Assembly (NCBI GenBank): GCA_964572185.1
Contig: CAZNFI010000081.1
Span: forward strand, 1-13,220
Source of the DNA: Azophilus sp964572185
GTDB taxonomy: Bacteria > Pseudomonadota > Gammaproteobacteria > Pseudomonadales > Azotimanducaceae
Length of the DNA stretch: 13,220 bases
Direction: 5' to 3'
Positions 1-7,770 of the stretch are shown one piece after another. The position numbers were made by a program, and so were the translations under genes. The stretch's first letter is position 1; each line of letters starts with the position of its first letter. The notes beneath the pieces were generated by a model. That model did no database searches, was not told the origin of the DNA, and worked only from the letters and a program-made list of their open reading frames with translations.

Positions 1-1
1 T

Positions 2-121
2 GGCAACGGCGCCTCGCCAACTGGCGACACGATCAGGTTGCTTCGCAAACTGTCGCGGTTGATCGAAGTGCAACGCGTCTGGAAACGTCAAGGCGGATCA
101 AGGATGCCAATAGGCGACTGA
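2..121 (+). CDS. possible C-terminal end of an upstream gene (partial)
   Basis: Reading frame 2 is open from the window edge to a TGA at 119-121 and ends in a basic helical stretch (IRLLRKLSRLIEVQRVWKRQ). I do not recognise it. In its favour, a strong GC-rich hairpin with a short T-containing tail follows 17 bases after the stop, as expected for a terminator at the end of a + strand gene, and the next gene is on the opposite strand. Against it, frame 1 is also open here and 39 codons are too few to judge. Only the sequence left of the window can settle this. Confidence 0.25.
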   Translation, partial: GNGASPTGDTIRLLRKLSRLIEVQRVWKRQGGSRMPIGD

Positions 122-137
122 CCTGTAGTTTCCTGAG

Positions 138-174
138 GGCGGCGGCATCGCTGCAACAGTCGATTGCCGCCGCC
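138..174 (+). terminator. strong GC-rich hairpin, probable terminator
   Basis: GGCGGCGGCATCG (138-150) pairs with CGATTGCCGCCGCC (161-174) to give a 13-bp stem with one bulged base and a 10-base loop. It is followed on the + strand by TTCTCAATT, which is T-containing but not a clean U-tract. The minus-strand side is followed by CTCAGGAAAC, which is not T-rich. The element therefore fits better as the end of a + strand transcript entering from the left. It could also stop transcripts from the acylase gene. Confidence 0.45.
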
Positions 175-193
175 TTCTCAATTGAGACGGGGC

Positions 194-225
194 GGGCCGC
201 TACCCGTATTCGAGGCCGGCGGCCC
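194..225 (-). terminator. inverted repeat just after the acylase stop
   Basis: GGGCCGC (194-200) and GCGGCCC (219-225) form a perfect 7-bp stem with an 18-base loop, starting three bases after the stop codon of the minus-strand acylase gene. No U-tract follows on the minus strand, so as an intrinsic terminator it is weak. Its placement directly behind the stop is the main argument for a role in 3' end formation or mRNA stability. Confidence 0.3.
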
Positions 226-227
226 GG

Positions 228-2699
228 CTATTCCTCAACCACCACCGTCTCCCCAATCTGCGCCGCCTCGATCTCCTCCTCGCAATACGGAAACCGCACC
301 CACTGCTTGCGGCTGTACAGTTCCGTCTGGTCGGCGTAGTGCGGTGACTCCGGGTCGGTCGACTGGGAGGGCGCCAGGATGACGTCGGCGATGGGGCAGG
401 TGTCGTTCCAGGTGACGGCCTGGATGTAGGTGTTGCCGGAGCGGGGCGTGTAGCCGCCATCGCCCAGCCGCGCGGAGATGGCGCCGTAGACGCCGGCTTC
501 GGGGTCGCCGCCGTGTACGGGGATGCGCATGCCGTTGCGGGTGACGAACTGCACCTCCCGCCAGGGGGCGTCCAGGGCGATGCCGGCCTGTTCCAGGGAC
601 AGCACCGCATCGCTCAGTGCCGAGACCACCAGTTTCCGGTTGCCGGAACGCGACCGGTCGATGCCGCGCGGCGTGTTCAGCGGGTCGGCGGGGTCGAAAT
701 CCACCGTCCAGAACGAGCGGCTGTCGATCAGCAGGTTGAAATCGTTGCCCAGTTCCCGGTGGATGGCGCGCCAGAACTCGGTGAACACCTGGGCGCCGCG
801 GCTGTCCGGGTCGACCAGGCGGTCCCAGTCCGCGAGTGTCGCGCAGGCCCGCCCGGCCCGCTCCTCGCGCTCGTCGGCGTTCGCCAATTCAGTGCAGATC
901 GCCAGCACGTCATCCAGCACGATCTCGGCGCCGTACACCCGGTTGCGGTACATGAAAGCCTTCATCGACTCCAGGGTGAAGCCCGTGGCCTCGTCCAGGC
1001 CATCGCTGGCTTCGCGCCGTTCCCGCACCATCAGGTGGCCGATGCGGGTGCGCAGCGACTGCTGGCCGTTCTCGTGGCCGAGCCAGCCGAACACCAGCGG
1101 AAAGCCGGTGAGCGGGTTATCCGCATTGGTGAGCCAGTAGCTGTCGTTGCCGTTGCCGGCATAGTCGGTGGTGTGCAGCTTGGGGCGCGCCTCGTAGCCA
1201 TACAGGTTGCTGCCGGGCGGGCTGTCCGGGTCTTCGCCCCACTCGCAGCCGGCGCTGCTGCCGTCCAGGGTGAGTACCGCGTTATTGGTGCCGAACGCGA
1301 TCAGCCGGCCGAGTGCCGTGGCGCAGTCATCGAGCTGCTGTTGGGTCACATGGGGGATGCCGGCGATCTCGCCGTAGAAGGCATCACCCTCGCGGTCGGC
1401 GGCGAACACGTGGAACACCGGGATGCCGATGCCCTTCAACGCTTCGGTGAATGCCTCGATGGTGCGCGCCCGCCCCATGTCCAGGTACTGGTCGATGGCC
1501 CGCACATCGCGCAGCGCGTTGGCATCGCGCATGCTGTACAGATTGCCGTTCGGCAGCGGCCAACTGGTGAGCAGGTCGCTGACTTCGCCCAGGCCGACGA
1601 TGGGGCCGTAGTGGGAACGGTAGAAAGTGTGTGTACGCTCCTCCAGCGACCCGTCGTTCAGCTTCACCTGAATGCTGACCTGGTCGCTGCTGATGTCCCG
1701 CCACTCGTCCTCGTAGCGGTATTGCAGCGGGTCGTCCGGGTTCAGCTCCAGTTCGTACAGCGTGAAGCGCGAGGCGAAGGAAGTGGTATGGGTCCAGGCC
1801 AGGTCGCCGTTGAAGCCGATGCCCACCCAGGGCACGCCGTGCAGGGCGGCGCCGGCGACATCGTATTCGCCCGGGATGGTCAGGTGCAGTTGGTGAAAGC
1901 CGCTCGGGCCGCTCCAGCTGAGGTGCGGGTTGCCCAGCAGCAGCCCCTTGCCCGTCTGGCTGAAGTCGCGGCCCACGGCCAGCGCGTTGCTGCCTTCGCC
2001 CCCGAAACCGAACGGATGGGCGTGCCGGCCCAGGGCGCGCTCGAGTTCCGCCCACTCGGCATCGCTGTAGCCGCTGGGCAGGGTTCCATCGGGCCCACGC
2101 GGCGCGAATATGGCCCGGCGCAGAATGCTCTGGTCGGAACTGCCGGATAGCTGCACCCGGGCGATGTGCATCCACACATCGGTGGCGTCAATCTCGTAGG
2201 CCCAGTCGGCATCCCGGCAGCCCTGGTCGCCATCGGGCAGGTTCTCCACACCGGTTTCCCGCAGATAGCGGTTCATGCCCGCCGCGAAGCCCTCGGCCAG
2301 CAGCAGCGCCTGGTCGTCCGGGTCGGTGAGGTACTGCTCGCGAAACTCGTCCTTGGTGCCGAGCAGGTAGCGCAGCACGAAATCGGCCGTGATGTCGCCG
2401 TGCTGTTCGCCCAGGAATTCCGCGGAACGGCTGGTGGCGAAAACGATGGCCGCCATGGCGGTGCAGAACCTGTCCTGGGCATAGGCATAACCGTAGCCGT
2501 AGCCGAGGCTGCCCCAGTCATCGGCCTGGATATGCGGTATGCCGTACTCGGTGCGGCGGATTTCCGCCGTGTAGGTGGACTCGGGCGGCGGGGGATCGGG
2601 TGGCGGCGGGGGCTCCGGCGGCGCCCCGTTGCCGGAGCAGCCAGCCAGCCAGATGCTCAGGCAGAGTGGCAGTAGCGCCCGGGTTACGGCATTCCGCAT
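228..2699 (-). CDS. penicillin/acyl-homoserine-lactone acylase family lipoprotein
   Basis: Ntn-hydrolase that should cleave an amide-linked acyl group (beta-lactam, N-acyl-homoserine lactone or acylated peptide; substrate not predictable). The 823-aa product starts with a lipoprotein signal ending in LAGC (Cys21), and Ser at +2 suggests the outer membrane. A Pro-rich linker follows (about residues 27-41). The new beta-chain N-terminus would be Ser237 in GEGSNALAV. His259 in NPHLSW is then beta residue 23, the position of the catalytic-site His in PvdQ-type acylases. The Asn of NDSYWLTNAD (about 518) fits the oxyanion Asn. Thr sits where PvdQ has Val70 of the beta chain. ATG 2699 is chosen over an upstream start at 2741 because GAGGTG lies 5 bases before it and the signal peptide begins there. 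The family (autoprocessing alpha/beta heterodimer, periplasmic or surface) is certain; a quorum-quenching role is only inference. Confidence 0.95.
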   Translation of the reverse strand: MRNAVTRALLPLCLSIWLAGCSGNGAPPEPPPPPDPPPPESTYTAEIRRTEYGIPHIQADDWGSLGYGYGYAYAQDRFCTAMAAIVFATSRSAEFLGEQHGDITADFVLRYLLGTKDEFREQYLTDPDDQALLLAEGFAAGMNRYLRETGVENLPDGDQGCRDADWAYEIDATDVWMHIARVQLSGSSDQSILRRAIFAPRGPDGTLPSGYSDAEWAELERALGRHAHPFGFGGEGSNALAVGRDFSQTGKGLLLGNPHLSWSGPSGFHQLHLTIPGEYDVAGAALHGVPWVGIGFNGDLAWTHTTSFASRFTLYELELNPDDPLQYRYEDEWRDISSDQVSIQVKLNDGSLEERTHTFYRSHYGPIVGLGEVSDLLTSWPLPNGNLYSMRDANALRDVRAIDQYLDMGRARTIEAFTEALKGIGIPVFHVFAADREGDAFYGEIAGIPHVTQQQLDDCATALGRLIAFGTNNAVLTLDGSSAGCEWGEDPDSPPGSNLYGYEARPKLHTTDYAGNGNDSYWLTNADNPLTGFPLVFGWLGHENGQQSLRTRIGHLMVRERREASDGLDEATGFTLESMKAFMYRNRVYGAEIVLDDVLAICTELANADEREERAGRACATLADWDRLVDPDSRGAQVFTEFWRAIHRELGNDFNLLIDSRSFWTVDFDPADPLNTPRGIDRSRSGNRKLVVSALSDAVLSLEQAGIALDAPWREVQFVTRNGMRIPVHGGDPEAGVYGAISARLGDGGYTPRSGNTYIQAVTWNDTCPIADVILAPSQSTDPESPHYADQTELYSRKQWVRFPYCEEEIEAAQIGETVVVEE

Positions 2700-2704
2700 C
2701 CTTT

Positions 2705-2710
2705 CACCTC
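2705..2710 (-). promoter_or_regulatory. ribosome binding site of the acylase gene
   Basis: The minus strand reads GAGGTG five bases before ATG 2699. This decides the start, because the upstream in-frame start at 2741 would only add 14 residues in front of a normal lipoprotein signal peptide. Confidence 0.75.
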
Positions 2711-2744
2711 GTCCGATCGCGGGAGACCCGCAGAAAAGCAACGG

Positions 2745-2750
2745 ATTCTA
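2745..2750 (-). promoter_or_regulatory. candidate -10 element for the acylase gene
   Basis: The minus strand has TAGAAT, five of six matches to the sigma70 -10 consensus, about 45 bases before the start codon. No convincing -35 is present at 16-18 bases spacing, so this is a weak call. If used, it would make the acylase gene independent of the symporter gene upstream. Confidence 0.3.
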
Positions 2751-2934
2751 CACCAGCGGTGGGCTCGTTCCGGCGCTTCGCCGCGGTGCGGTGTGCGGGT
2801 GAGGCAATGGGCATGGCAGGGCGGTGGTTGCCTGCAAACGCGGGCATTTCAACTGCGTGCCTCGATCGACCGTTCGATGAACCGGTACAACCGACGCTTT
2901 CGGCGATTCAGGTTGGCCTTGCCCCGCGCCGGCT

Positions 2935-4317
2935 TCAGGCGGTAGAGGTGCGCCGCAATCGGTCGAAATAGTCCGTGGCCGCCGCCTTGACCCTGGGCGC
3001 CAGCCACAGCGCCGAAACCATGGTGGGAATCGCCATGATGGCGAAAGCGCCGTCGACGATGCCGATGGCGGCCTGCATGGTGACCACGGCGGCGACCACG
3101 ATGAACGCCAGGTACAGCCAGACGTAGTAGCGGCGGCTGCCGGCCCCGAACAGGAAACTCGAGCACTGGGCGCCGTAGAAGGAATAGGTGAACAGGGTGG
3201 TGGTGGCGAAACAGATGACGGAGACGAACACGATCGCCAGCCCCGGTGCGCCCAGCAGCGACTGGAAGGCCGCGGCGGTGAGGGTCACGCCGTTGGCGCT
3301 TTCCGTTTGCCAAACGCCCGAGATCAGGATCACCAGGGCGGTCGCCGTGCATATCAGCAGCGTGTCGATAACCGGCCCGAGCATGGCGACCAGGCCTTCG
3401 CGGATCGGTTCGCGGGTGCGGGCGGCGCCGTGCGCCAGCGCCTCGGTACCGATGCCGGCCTCGTTGGAAAAGGCGCCGCGCTGCACGCCGTACAGAATCA
3501 TCGACAGCAGCGCGCCGCCGGCGACCGCTTCGCCACTGAACGCGTCGGTGACGATCAGCGCAAGTGCCCCGGGCAGCCTGTCGAGGTTCAACAGCATGGC
3601 GGTGAGCGCACCGCCGACATACAGAACCGACATCAGCGGCACCAGCGTGGCCGCGGCTTTTGCCACCCTGGACAGCCCGCCCAATGTGATCGGCGCGGAA
3701 ACCAGCGCCAGGCCCACGCCCACGCCCAGGTTGAAGTTGAAGTGGTCGGTGTCTGCCGCCAGCCAGCCCTGTCCGATGAACAGCACCTCGCGCAGCACCT
3801 GGGTGAGTTGGTTGGCCTGGAAAACCGGCAGGCAGCCCAGCAGGCCGAAGGCAGCAAACACGTAGGCCAGAAACCGCATTCGCCGGGGCAGGGCTTCCCG
3901 GATCACGTACATGGGGCCGCCCTGTAGAACGCCTTCGCTGTCGCGTCCCCGATACATCACGGCCAGCGAGCAGGTAAAGAATTTGGTGGCGATGCCGACC
4001 AGGGCGGTCATCCACATCCAGAATATGGCGCCCGGCCCGCCCACATGGATGGCCAGCGCCACCCCGGCGATGTTGCCCATGCCGACGGTGCCGGCCAGCG
4101 CCGAGGAGAGCGCCTGGAAGTGGCTGATCTGGCCCGGGTCTTTGCTGGAGTCGTGGCGGCCGAGCAGCAGGCGGCAGGCGTGGCCGAGATGGCGGAACGG
4201 GACGGCGCGGGAATAGCACAGGAAGAACAGGCCGCCGCCGAGCAGCAGCACCAGCAGCCAGGGGCCCCAGGCATAGCGGGAGAAGAGCATTGCCGCCTGT
4301 TGAATGGGCTCCAGCAT
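2935..4317 (-). CDS. sodium:alanine/glycine symporter (AgcS family)
   Basis: Inner-membrane secondary transporter that imports alanine or glycine with sodium. The 460-aa length is normal for the family. The N-terminal third carries the family signature around residues 61-110 (PGQISHFQALSSALAGTVG, then NIAGVA at 82-87 and GGPGAIFWMW at 93-102), which forms the substrate and ion site. A second hallmark follows in the middle (FSNEAGIGTEALAHGAA). Hydrophobic segments run through the whole protein, with a soluble tail of charged residues. ATG 4317 has no clear ribosome binding site, and ATG 4290 (tenth residue) is an alternative. The gene is divergent from queF with 84 bases between starts, and 235 bases separate it from the acylase gene downstream. 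Transport of alanine versus glycine cannot be told from sequence. Confidence 0.95.
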   Translation of the reverse strand: MLEPIQQAAMLFSRYAWGPWLLVLLLGGGLFFLCYSRAVPFRHLGHACRLLLGRHDSSKDPGQISHFQALSSALAGTVGMGNIAGVALAIHVGGPGAIFWMWMTALVGIATKFFTCSLAVMYRGRDSEGVLQGGPMYVIREALPRRMRFLAYVFAAFGLLGCLPVFQANQLTQVLREVLFIGQGWLAADTDHFNFNLGVGVGLALVSAPITLGGLSRVAKAAATLVPLMSVLYVGGALTAMLLNLDRLPGALALIVTDAFSGEAVAGGALLSMILYGVQRGAFSNEAGIGTEALAHGAARTREPIREGLVAMLGPVIDTLLICTATALVILISGVWQTESANGVTLTAAAFQSLLGAPGLAIVFVSVICFATTTLFTYSFYGAQCSSFLFGAGSRRYYVWLYLAFIVVAAVVTMQAAIGIVDGAFAIMAIPTMVSALWLAPRVKAAATDYFDRLRRTSTA

Positions 4318-4345
4318 CAGGCTTGCATCGAAAGCCGGCGGGTGT

Positions 4346-4374
4346 TTGACATATCGAACCGGCGCCGCTGTAGT
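4346..4374 (+). promoter_or_regulatory. sigma70-like promoter of queF
   Basis: A perfect TTGACA (4346-4351) is followed after exactly 17 bases by TGTAGT (4369-4374, four of six matches to TATAAT). The predicted transcript would begin near 4381, about 20 bases before GTG 4402. This position supports GTG 4402 as the queF start and argues against the in-frame GTG at 4342, which lies upstream of the promoter's transcription start. Confidence 0.55.
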
Positions 4375-4401
4375 GGCGTTCCCTGTTCAGCGCCATGCAT
4401 C

Positions 4402-5241
4402 GTGTCGGTCGGCAAATCTCCCGTCAAGCCATCGGGCCATGTGGACAGCTACACGCCGTCGCTGTTGCAACCCATTGAGCGCGCCACGGCCCGCGCCGGC
4501 CTTGGCATCGGCGGGGCGCTGCCTTTTCTGGGCGAGGATGTGTGGACGGGGTATGAATTTTCCTGGTTGAACCAGGCCGGCAAGCCGCGTGTGGCCGGGC
4601 TGCGGCTGCGCGTTTCCTGTACCTCGCCCAGGCTCGTCGAGAGCAAGTCGATGAAGCTGTATCTGAATGGCTTTGCGCAGACCCGGTTCGGCAGCCGGCG
4701 GGAAGTGGCGCAAACGCTCGAGAGCGATCTGGCGGCAGCGTTTGATGCGCCGCTTGCGGTTGAATTGCTGGACCTTGATCGCCTGGCACGTATTTCCCGT
4801 ATGGCGGGGGCAAGCCTGGATGCGCTGGACGTGGCGGTGAGCGACTATCAGTACAATCCGCGGCTATTGAAGTGGAGCGATGGTGCAGGCGCGGGGCAGG
4901 GCGACGATGCCGCCGGCCGTGTGGCGGCAACCTGGCACACGGATCTGTTTCGCAGCCTCTGCCCGATTACCGGGCAGCCCGACTGGGCGTCGATGATGGT
5001 CGATTACACCGGCCGGCACATCGATCCAGAAGGCCTGTTGCGCTATCTGGTTTCTTTCCGCCGTCATGCAGCCTTTCACGAAGACACCGTCGAGCGGATT
5101 TTTGTGGACATCATGGAACAGTGCCGCCCGCAACAGTTGACGGTTTATGGGCGGTTTCTCCGGAGAGGCGGGCTGGACATCAACCCGTTCCGTTCCACCA
5201 ATGTGAACAGGGCGCCGGAGATGCGCTTGCCCCGCCAGTAA
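4402..5241 (+). CDS. queF: NADPH-dependent 7-cyano-7-deazaguanine reductase QueF
   Basis: Reduces the nitrile of preQ0 to the primary amine preQ1, a four-electron NADPH-dependent step in queuosine tRNA modification, in the cytoplasm. The 279-aa product is the long, two-domain proteobacterial form (E. coli protein about 282 aa). Visible motifs: VGKSPVK and SYTPSLLQPI at the N-terminus, ESKSMKLYLNGF (80-91, the QueF signature), catalytic Cys187 in LCPITGQPDW with Asp194, His226-Glu227 in FHED (substrate binding), and RRGGLDINPFRS near the C-terminus. The start is taken as GTG 4402, because the family homology begins there and a promoter lies just upstream; no good ribosome binding site is seen. 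The reading frame stays open far upstream, but that part is antisense to the symporter and is not coding. No preQ1 riboswitch is recognisable in front of it. Confidence 0.96.
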   Translation: MSVGKSPVKPSGHVDSYTPSLLQPIERATARAGLGIGGALPFLGEDVWTGYEFSWLNQAGKPRVAGLRLRVSCTSPRLVESKSMKLYLNGFAQTRFGSRREVAQTLESDLAAAFDAPLAVELLDLDRLARISRMAGASLDALDVAVSDYQYNPRLLKWSDGAGAGQGDDAAGRVAATWHTDLFRSLCPITGQPDWASMMVDYTGRHIDPEGLLRYLVSFRRHAAFHEDTVERIFVDIMEQCRPQQLTVYGRFLRRGGLDINPFRSTNVNRAPEMRLPRQ

Positions 5242-5417
5242 CTTCGGCTGCACGCGCCCGCCAGGTCAAACCAACCCGCTTCTCCTTGAAAGCTGCCGGC
5301 GTAAGGACAGGGCTGGAAAAGTGGCCTGCAAGCGCCTGCGGATCACTGCCTGTGGAAACCAGGGCATTGGCACGGCTGCGGTCGGATCGGGTGTTCCAGG
5401 TAGCCGCGCCCAACCAA

Positions 5418-5446
5418 TTGACGGTACCATTTGTCGCCCGAATACT
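5418..5446 (+). promoter_or_regulatory. sigma70-like promoter of ffs
   Basis: TTGACG (5418-5423, five of six) and AATACT (5441-5446, four of six) are separated by 17 bases. Transcription would start at about 5453-5456, which is where the 5' strand of the SRP RNA closing stem begins. Confidence 0.55.
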
Positions 5447-5455
5447 GGGAACGAT

Positions 5456-5568
<113 letters not shown>

Positions 5569-5578
5569 GCTCTTTTCC
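5569..5578 (+). terminator. T-rich end of the ffs transcript
   Basis: The long closing stem of the SRP RNA is followed directly by GCTCTTTTCC. A stable GC-rich stem plus a short T-tract is how intrinsic termination of small ffs genes usually looks. The T-tract is short, so read-through is possible. Confidence 0.45.
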
Positions 5579-5710
5579 TGACTGGCATCGCCCGCCTGGT
5601 CGAGTGATTGGCCCGGCCTGTCGCGGTGCTGGGCCGACTGCGCGCAAGGCCACGCGAAAATGCCGTGTGGCATTCGGCGCTTGGCCGGGTGGCCGTGAAC
5701 AGGTGGTGGA

Positions 5711-7600
5711 GTGGCCGTTCGATTGATGCGGACGTTGTTCAGACTGGGCCGGTGGTGGTTGCTGGTAGTGGTCAGCGCGGTCGCGGGCGGCTGCGGCGGG
5801 GGTTCCGGCTCGAACGATCCCACGGGTACTCTTTCCGCATCGCCGGAGTCCTGTGTCATTCCGGTTGGCGGGGCGCATTGCAGTTCGACGCTGGCCTGGT
5901 CGAGCACCGATGCGGACACCGCCTGCCTGTTCACCGGCTCGGGCGAGCGCCTGGCCTGCGGCCTCTCCGGTTCCCACGAGGCCGCCGACATCGTGGCGGG
6001 AACCAACACCTTCGTGCTGAAAGATGACGATTCATTCGACGGCAGCACGCTGGCTTCGGTGGATGTAACGGGCATCTACGCCCCCTGGGTGGCCGTGTCG
6101 TTCGACCCGTCGACCATCGTTCAGGGAGAGACTTCGACGCTCACCTGGGCTTCCGACCACACGGATAGCTGCACCGGCATACCGGGCAGCGATACCACCG
6201 CCACCAGCGGGACTCAGGCCTATGCGCGCGAGGAGATCGGCGACTGGACGGTAACCGTCACCTGCGAGGGGCCGGGCGGCGAGGCGAGCGACTCGGCCAC
6301 GCTCACCGTGCGACGGCCGCCCAACTGGACGCTGTCGGACGACCAGCGCCGGGCCTATCTTTCCTACTACTCGCCGATTATCTTCAAGCGCTCCAACGAG
6401 GACGGCCACGACCAGCGCGGGCTCGACCTGGTCACCCATTTCGATTTCGACCAGGACGACGTGTTCTCGAACAACAAGCGCAACTGGGAGCAGGTTTACC
6501 GGTATGTGGAGGGGCACCGCGACGTGCAGCACTGGCGCATTCGGCCGACGCTGTACACCGGGCTGATCGAGTTCATGGAAGCCGACCAGAGCAAGTCGCT
6601 GATCATGCTGTACCACGTGTATCACGCCAAACAGGTCGGCTCCATCCACGACTGGGAACGGGTGGAGATTCGCATCGACGATGCCTACGGCAGGCCGGGG
6701 CAGGACGGTGAGCGGCTGAACTATGTGGTCATCACCAATCACGGTACCCACAAGGCGCGGAAGAACCCCGATGCGGATCTCAATTTCATGCAGACACCAA
6801 CCGGCAAGCATGCGCTGATCTGGCAGGCGCAGTGGTCGGGCAGCGTATTCGAGACCAATCGGGCGGAGTTGCGGTTCGTGGAGGACGCTTGGCCGGTGGT
6901 GTCCGCCAGGGTCGAGGCCGCGGACGATGCGGAAGTGGAGGTGATCGATACGGGCGACAAGAAAAACGTGAATTACGTGTTCGTGTGCGACTGCTCATCG
7001 GCGGCAACGGACTATTGGGGCGCGCAGGCCATTACCGGTGACAATGCCCAGGCGCTCACCGCCGGTGTGCGGGAACAGGTGGAGTGGGACGAGGTGCCGC
7101 GGGTGACCTATGAACTGCAGGACCTGGCGGACATTCTCCCGACCCATACCGCGGCCGGCGGGTACCAGAAACACTGGAAATTCCCGTTTCACACGATTCT
7201 GCTCGAGTCGCCCATCCGCGATGAGAACGGCGTGGTCGAGCAGCAGGCGGGCTGGGATGACTTTTACTACTTCGCCATCGATGACGAAGATCCGGGCGAA
7301 GACCGGGAAGGGTATCCGTACAAGGGCTGGTTCTGGGGGGCTTACGACTGGGGCGGCCACCGCAGCATGAAACTGAAGGCGTACACGGGGAACACGCTGG
7401 CCTACCAGGGCGGAACGCGGGGCAGCGCCAGCGGGCGGCTGGATTCGCATCGCTCTTACTGGTGGCAGCACGACTATTTCGCGCATAGCGGGCAGCGGGG
7501 TCCGGAGGAGTTTCAGTACGGGCGGTGGCTGGCGCTGGATTGGTATACGGCGGAGAAGGGAGGGTTCGATGGGCGCTGGGTGCAGTTGTTTGCCGATTGA
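5711..7600 (+). CDS. large lipoprotein with two Ig-like domains and an uncharacterised HDWE domain
   Basis: Exported protein of unknown function, 629 aa. Residues 1-28 are a lipoprotein signal (RLGRWWLLVVVSAVAGGC, Cys28) followed by a Gly/Ser linker. Residues about 36-121 and 125-200 are two Ig-like beta-sandwich repeats, recognisable by STLAWSSTDADT and STLTWASDHTDSC, with paired cysteines (48, 57, 72, 83; 154, 185). From about 205 a different domain begins: YYSPIIF, then DLVTHFDFDQDD, NNKRNW and GSIHDWERVEIRIDD (310-324), later YVFVCDC and many aromatic residues to the end. The HDWE region recalls motifs of secreted beta-sandwich proteins (NLP/NPP1 has GHRHDWE; Vps62-like proteins a DWE), but this is resemblance only. 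GTG 5711 is preceded by AGGTGGTGGA; ATG 5726 is a possible later start. Confidence 0.9.
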   Translation: MAVRLMRTLFRLGRWWLLVVVSAVAGGCGGGSGSNDPTGTLSASPESCVIPVGGAHCSSTLAWSSTDADTACLFTGSGERLACGLSGSHEAADIVAGTNTFVLKDDDSFDGSTLASVDVTGIYAPWVAVSFDPSTIVQGETSTLTWASDHTDSCTGIPGSDTTATSGTQAYAREEIGDWTVTVTCEGPGGEASDSATLTVRRPPNWTLSDDQRRAYLSYYSPIIFKRSNEDGHDQRGLDLVTHFDFDQDDVFSNNKRNWEQVYRYVEGHRDVQHWRIRPTLYTGLIEFMEADQSKSLIMLYHVYHAKQVGSIHDWERVEIRIDDAYGRPGQDGERLNYVVITNHGTHKARKNPDADLNFMQTPTGKHALIWQAQWSGSVFETNRAELRFVEDAWPVVSARVEAADDAEVEVIDTGDKKNVNYVFVCDCSSAATDYWGAQAITGDNAQALTAGVREQVEWDEVPRVTYELQDLADILPTHTAAGGYQKHWKFPFHTILLESPIRDENGVVEQQAGWDDFYYFAIDDEDPGEDREGYPYKGWFWGAYDWGGHRSMKLKAYTGNTLAYQGGTRGSASGRLDSHRSYWWQHDYFAHSGQRGPEEFQYGRWLALDWYTAEKGGFDGRWVQLFAD

Positions 7601-7770
7601 ACGGGCAACGATGGTTGGCAGGGACTCCGGCGGCGGCGTATGGTGGCGGTAATTCCTGTAGCGGTGCGCCCCTTGACCGAGACTGCTTCAGTTGGCGCCC
7701 GGTTCGCCGGTGCGGCAGCAGGCTTCAGCGTTGACAAATTGCGTTTTCGAGTGCGGCCGCCGTCAGGCGC

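Noticed and set aside
513..2150. 545-aa open frame on the + strand
   Set aside because: It lies wholly antisense to the acylase gene, whose family, catalytic residues and codon use are clear. Long antisense frames are expected in GC-rich genes; its content (Ala/Val/Gln/Arg-rich, no motif) is not protein-like.
2849..4396. 515-aa open frame on the minus strand overlapping the symporter
   Set aside because: Out-of-frame reading of the symporter gene: extremely rich in Arg, Ala, Gly and Pro, no membrane segments, while the other frame shows AgcS signatures.
4045..4401. N-terminal extension of the queF frame (start at 4045)
   Set aside because: The first part is antisense to the symporter and unlike QueF. 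Homology starts near 4402 and a promoter lies at 4346-4374.
5655..5673. AATGCC-GTGT-GGCATT hairpin between ffs and the lipoprotein gene
   Set aside because: A perfect 6-bp stem, but with no U-tract on the + strand and only four T on the minus strand, where no transcript is expected; most likely chance.
7731..7736. TTGACA before the PAL-like gene
   Set aside because: A perfect -35 hexamer, but the bases 16-18 further on are GC-rich (CGGCCG) and give no -10 element.
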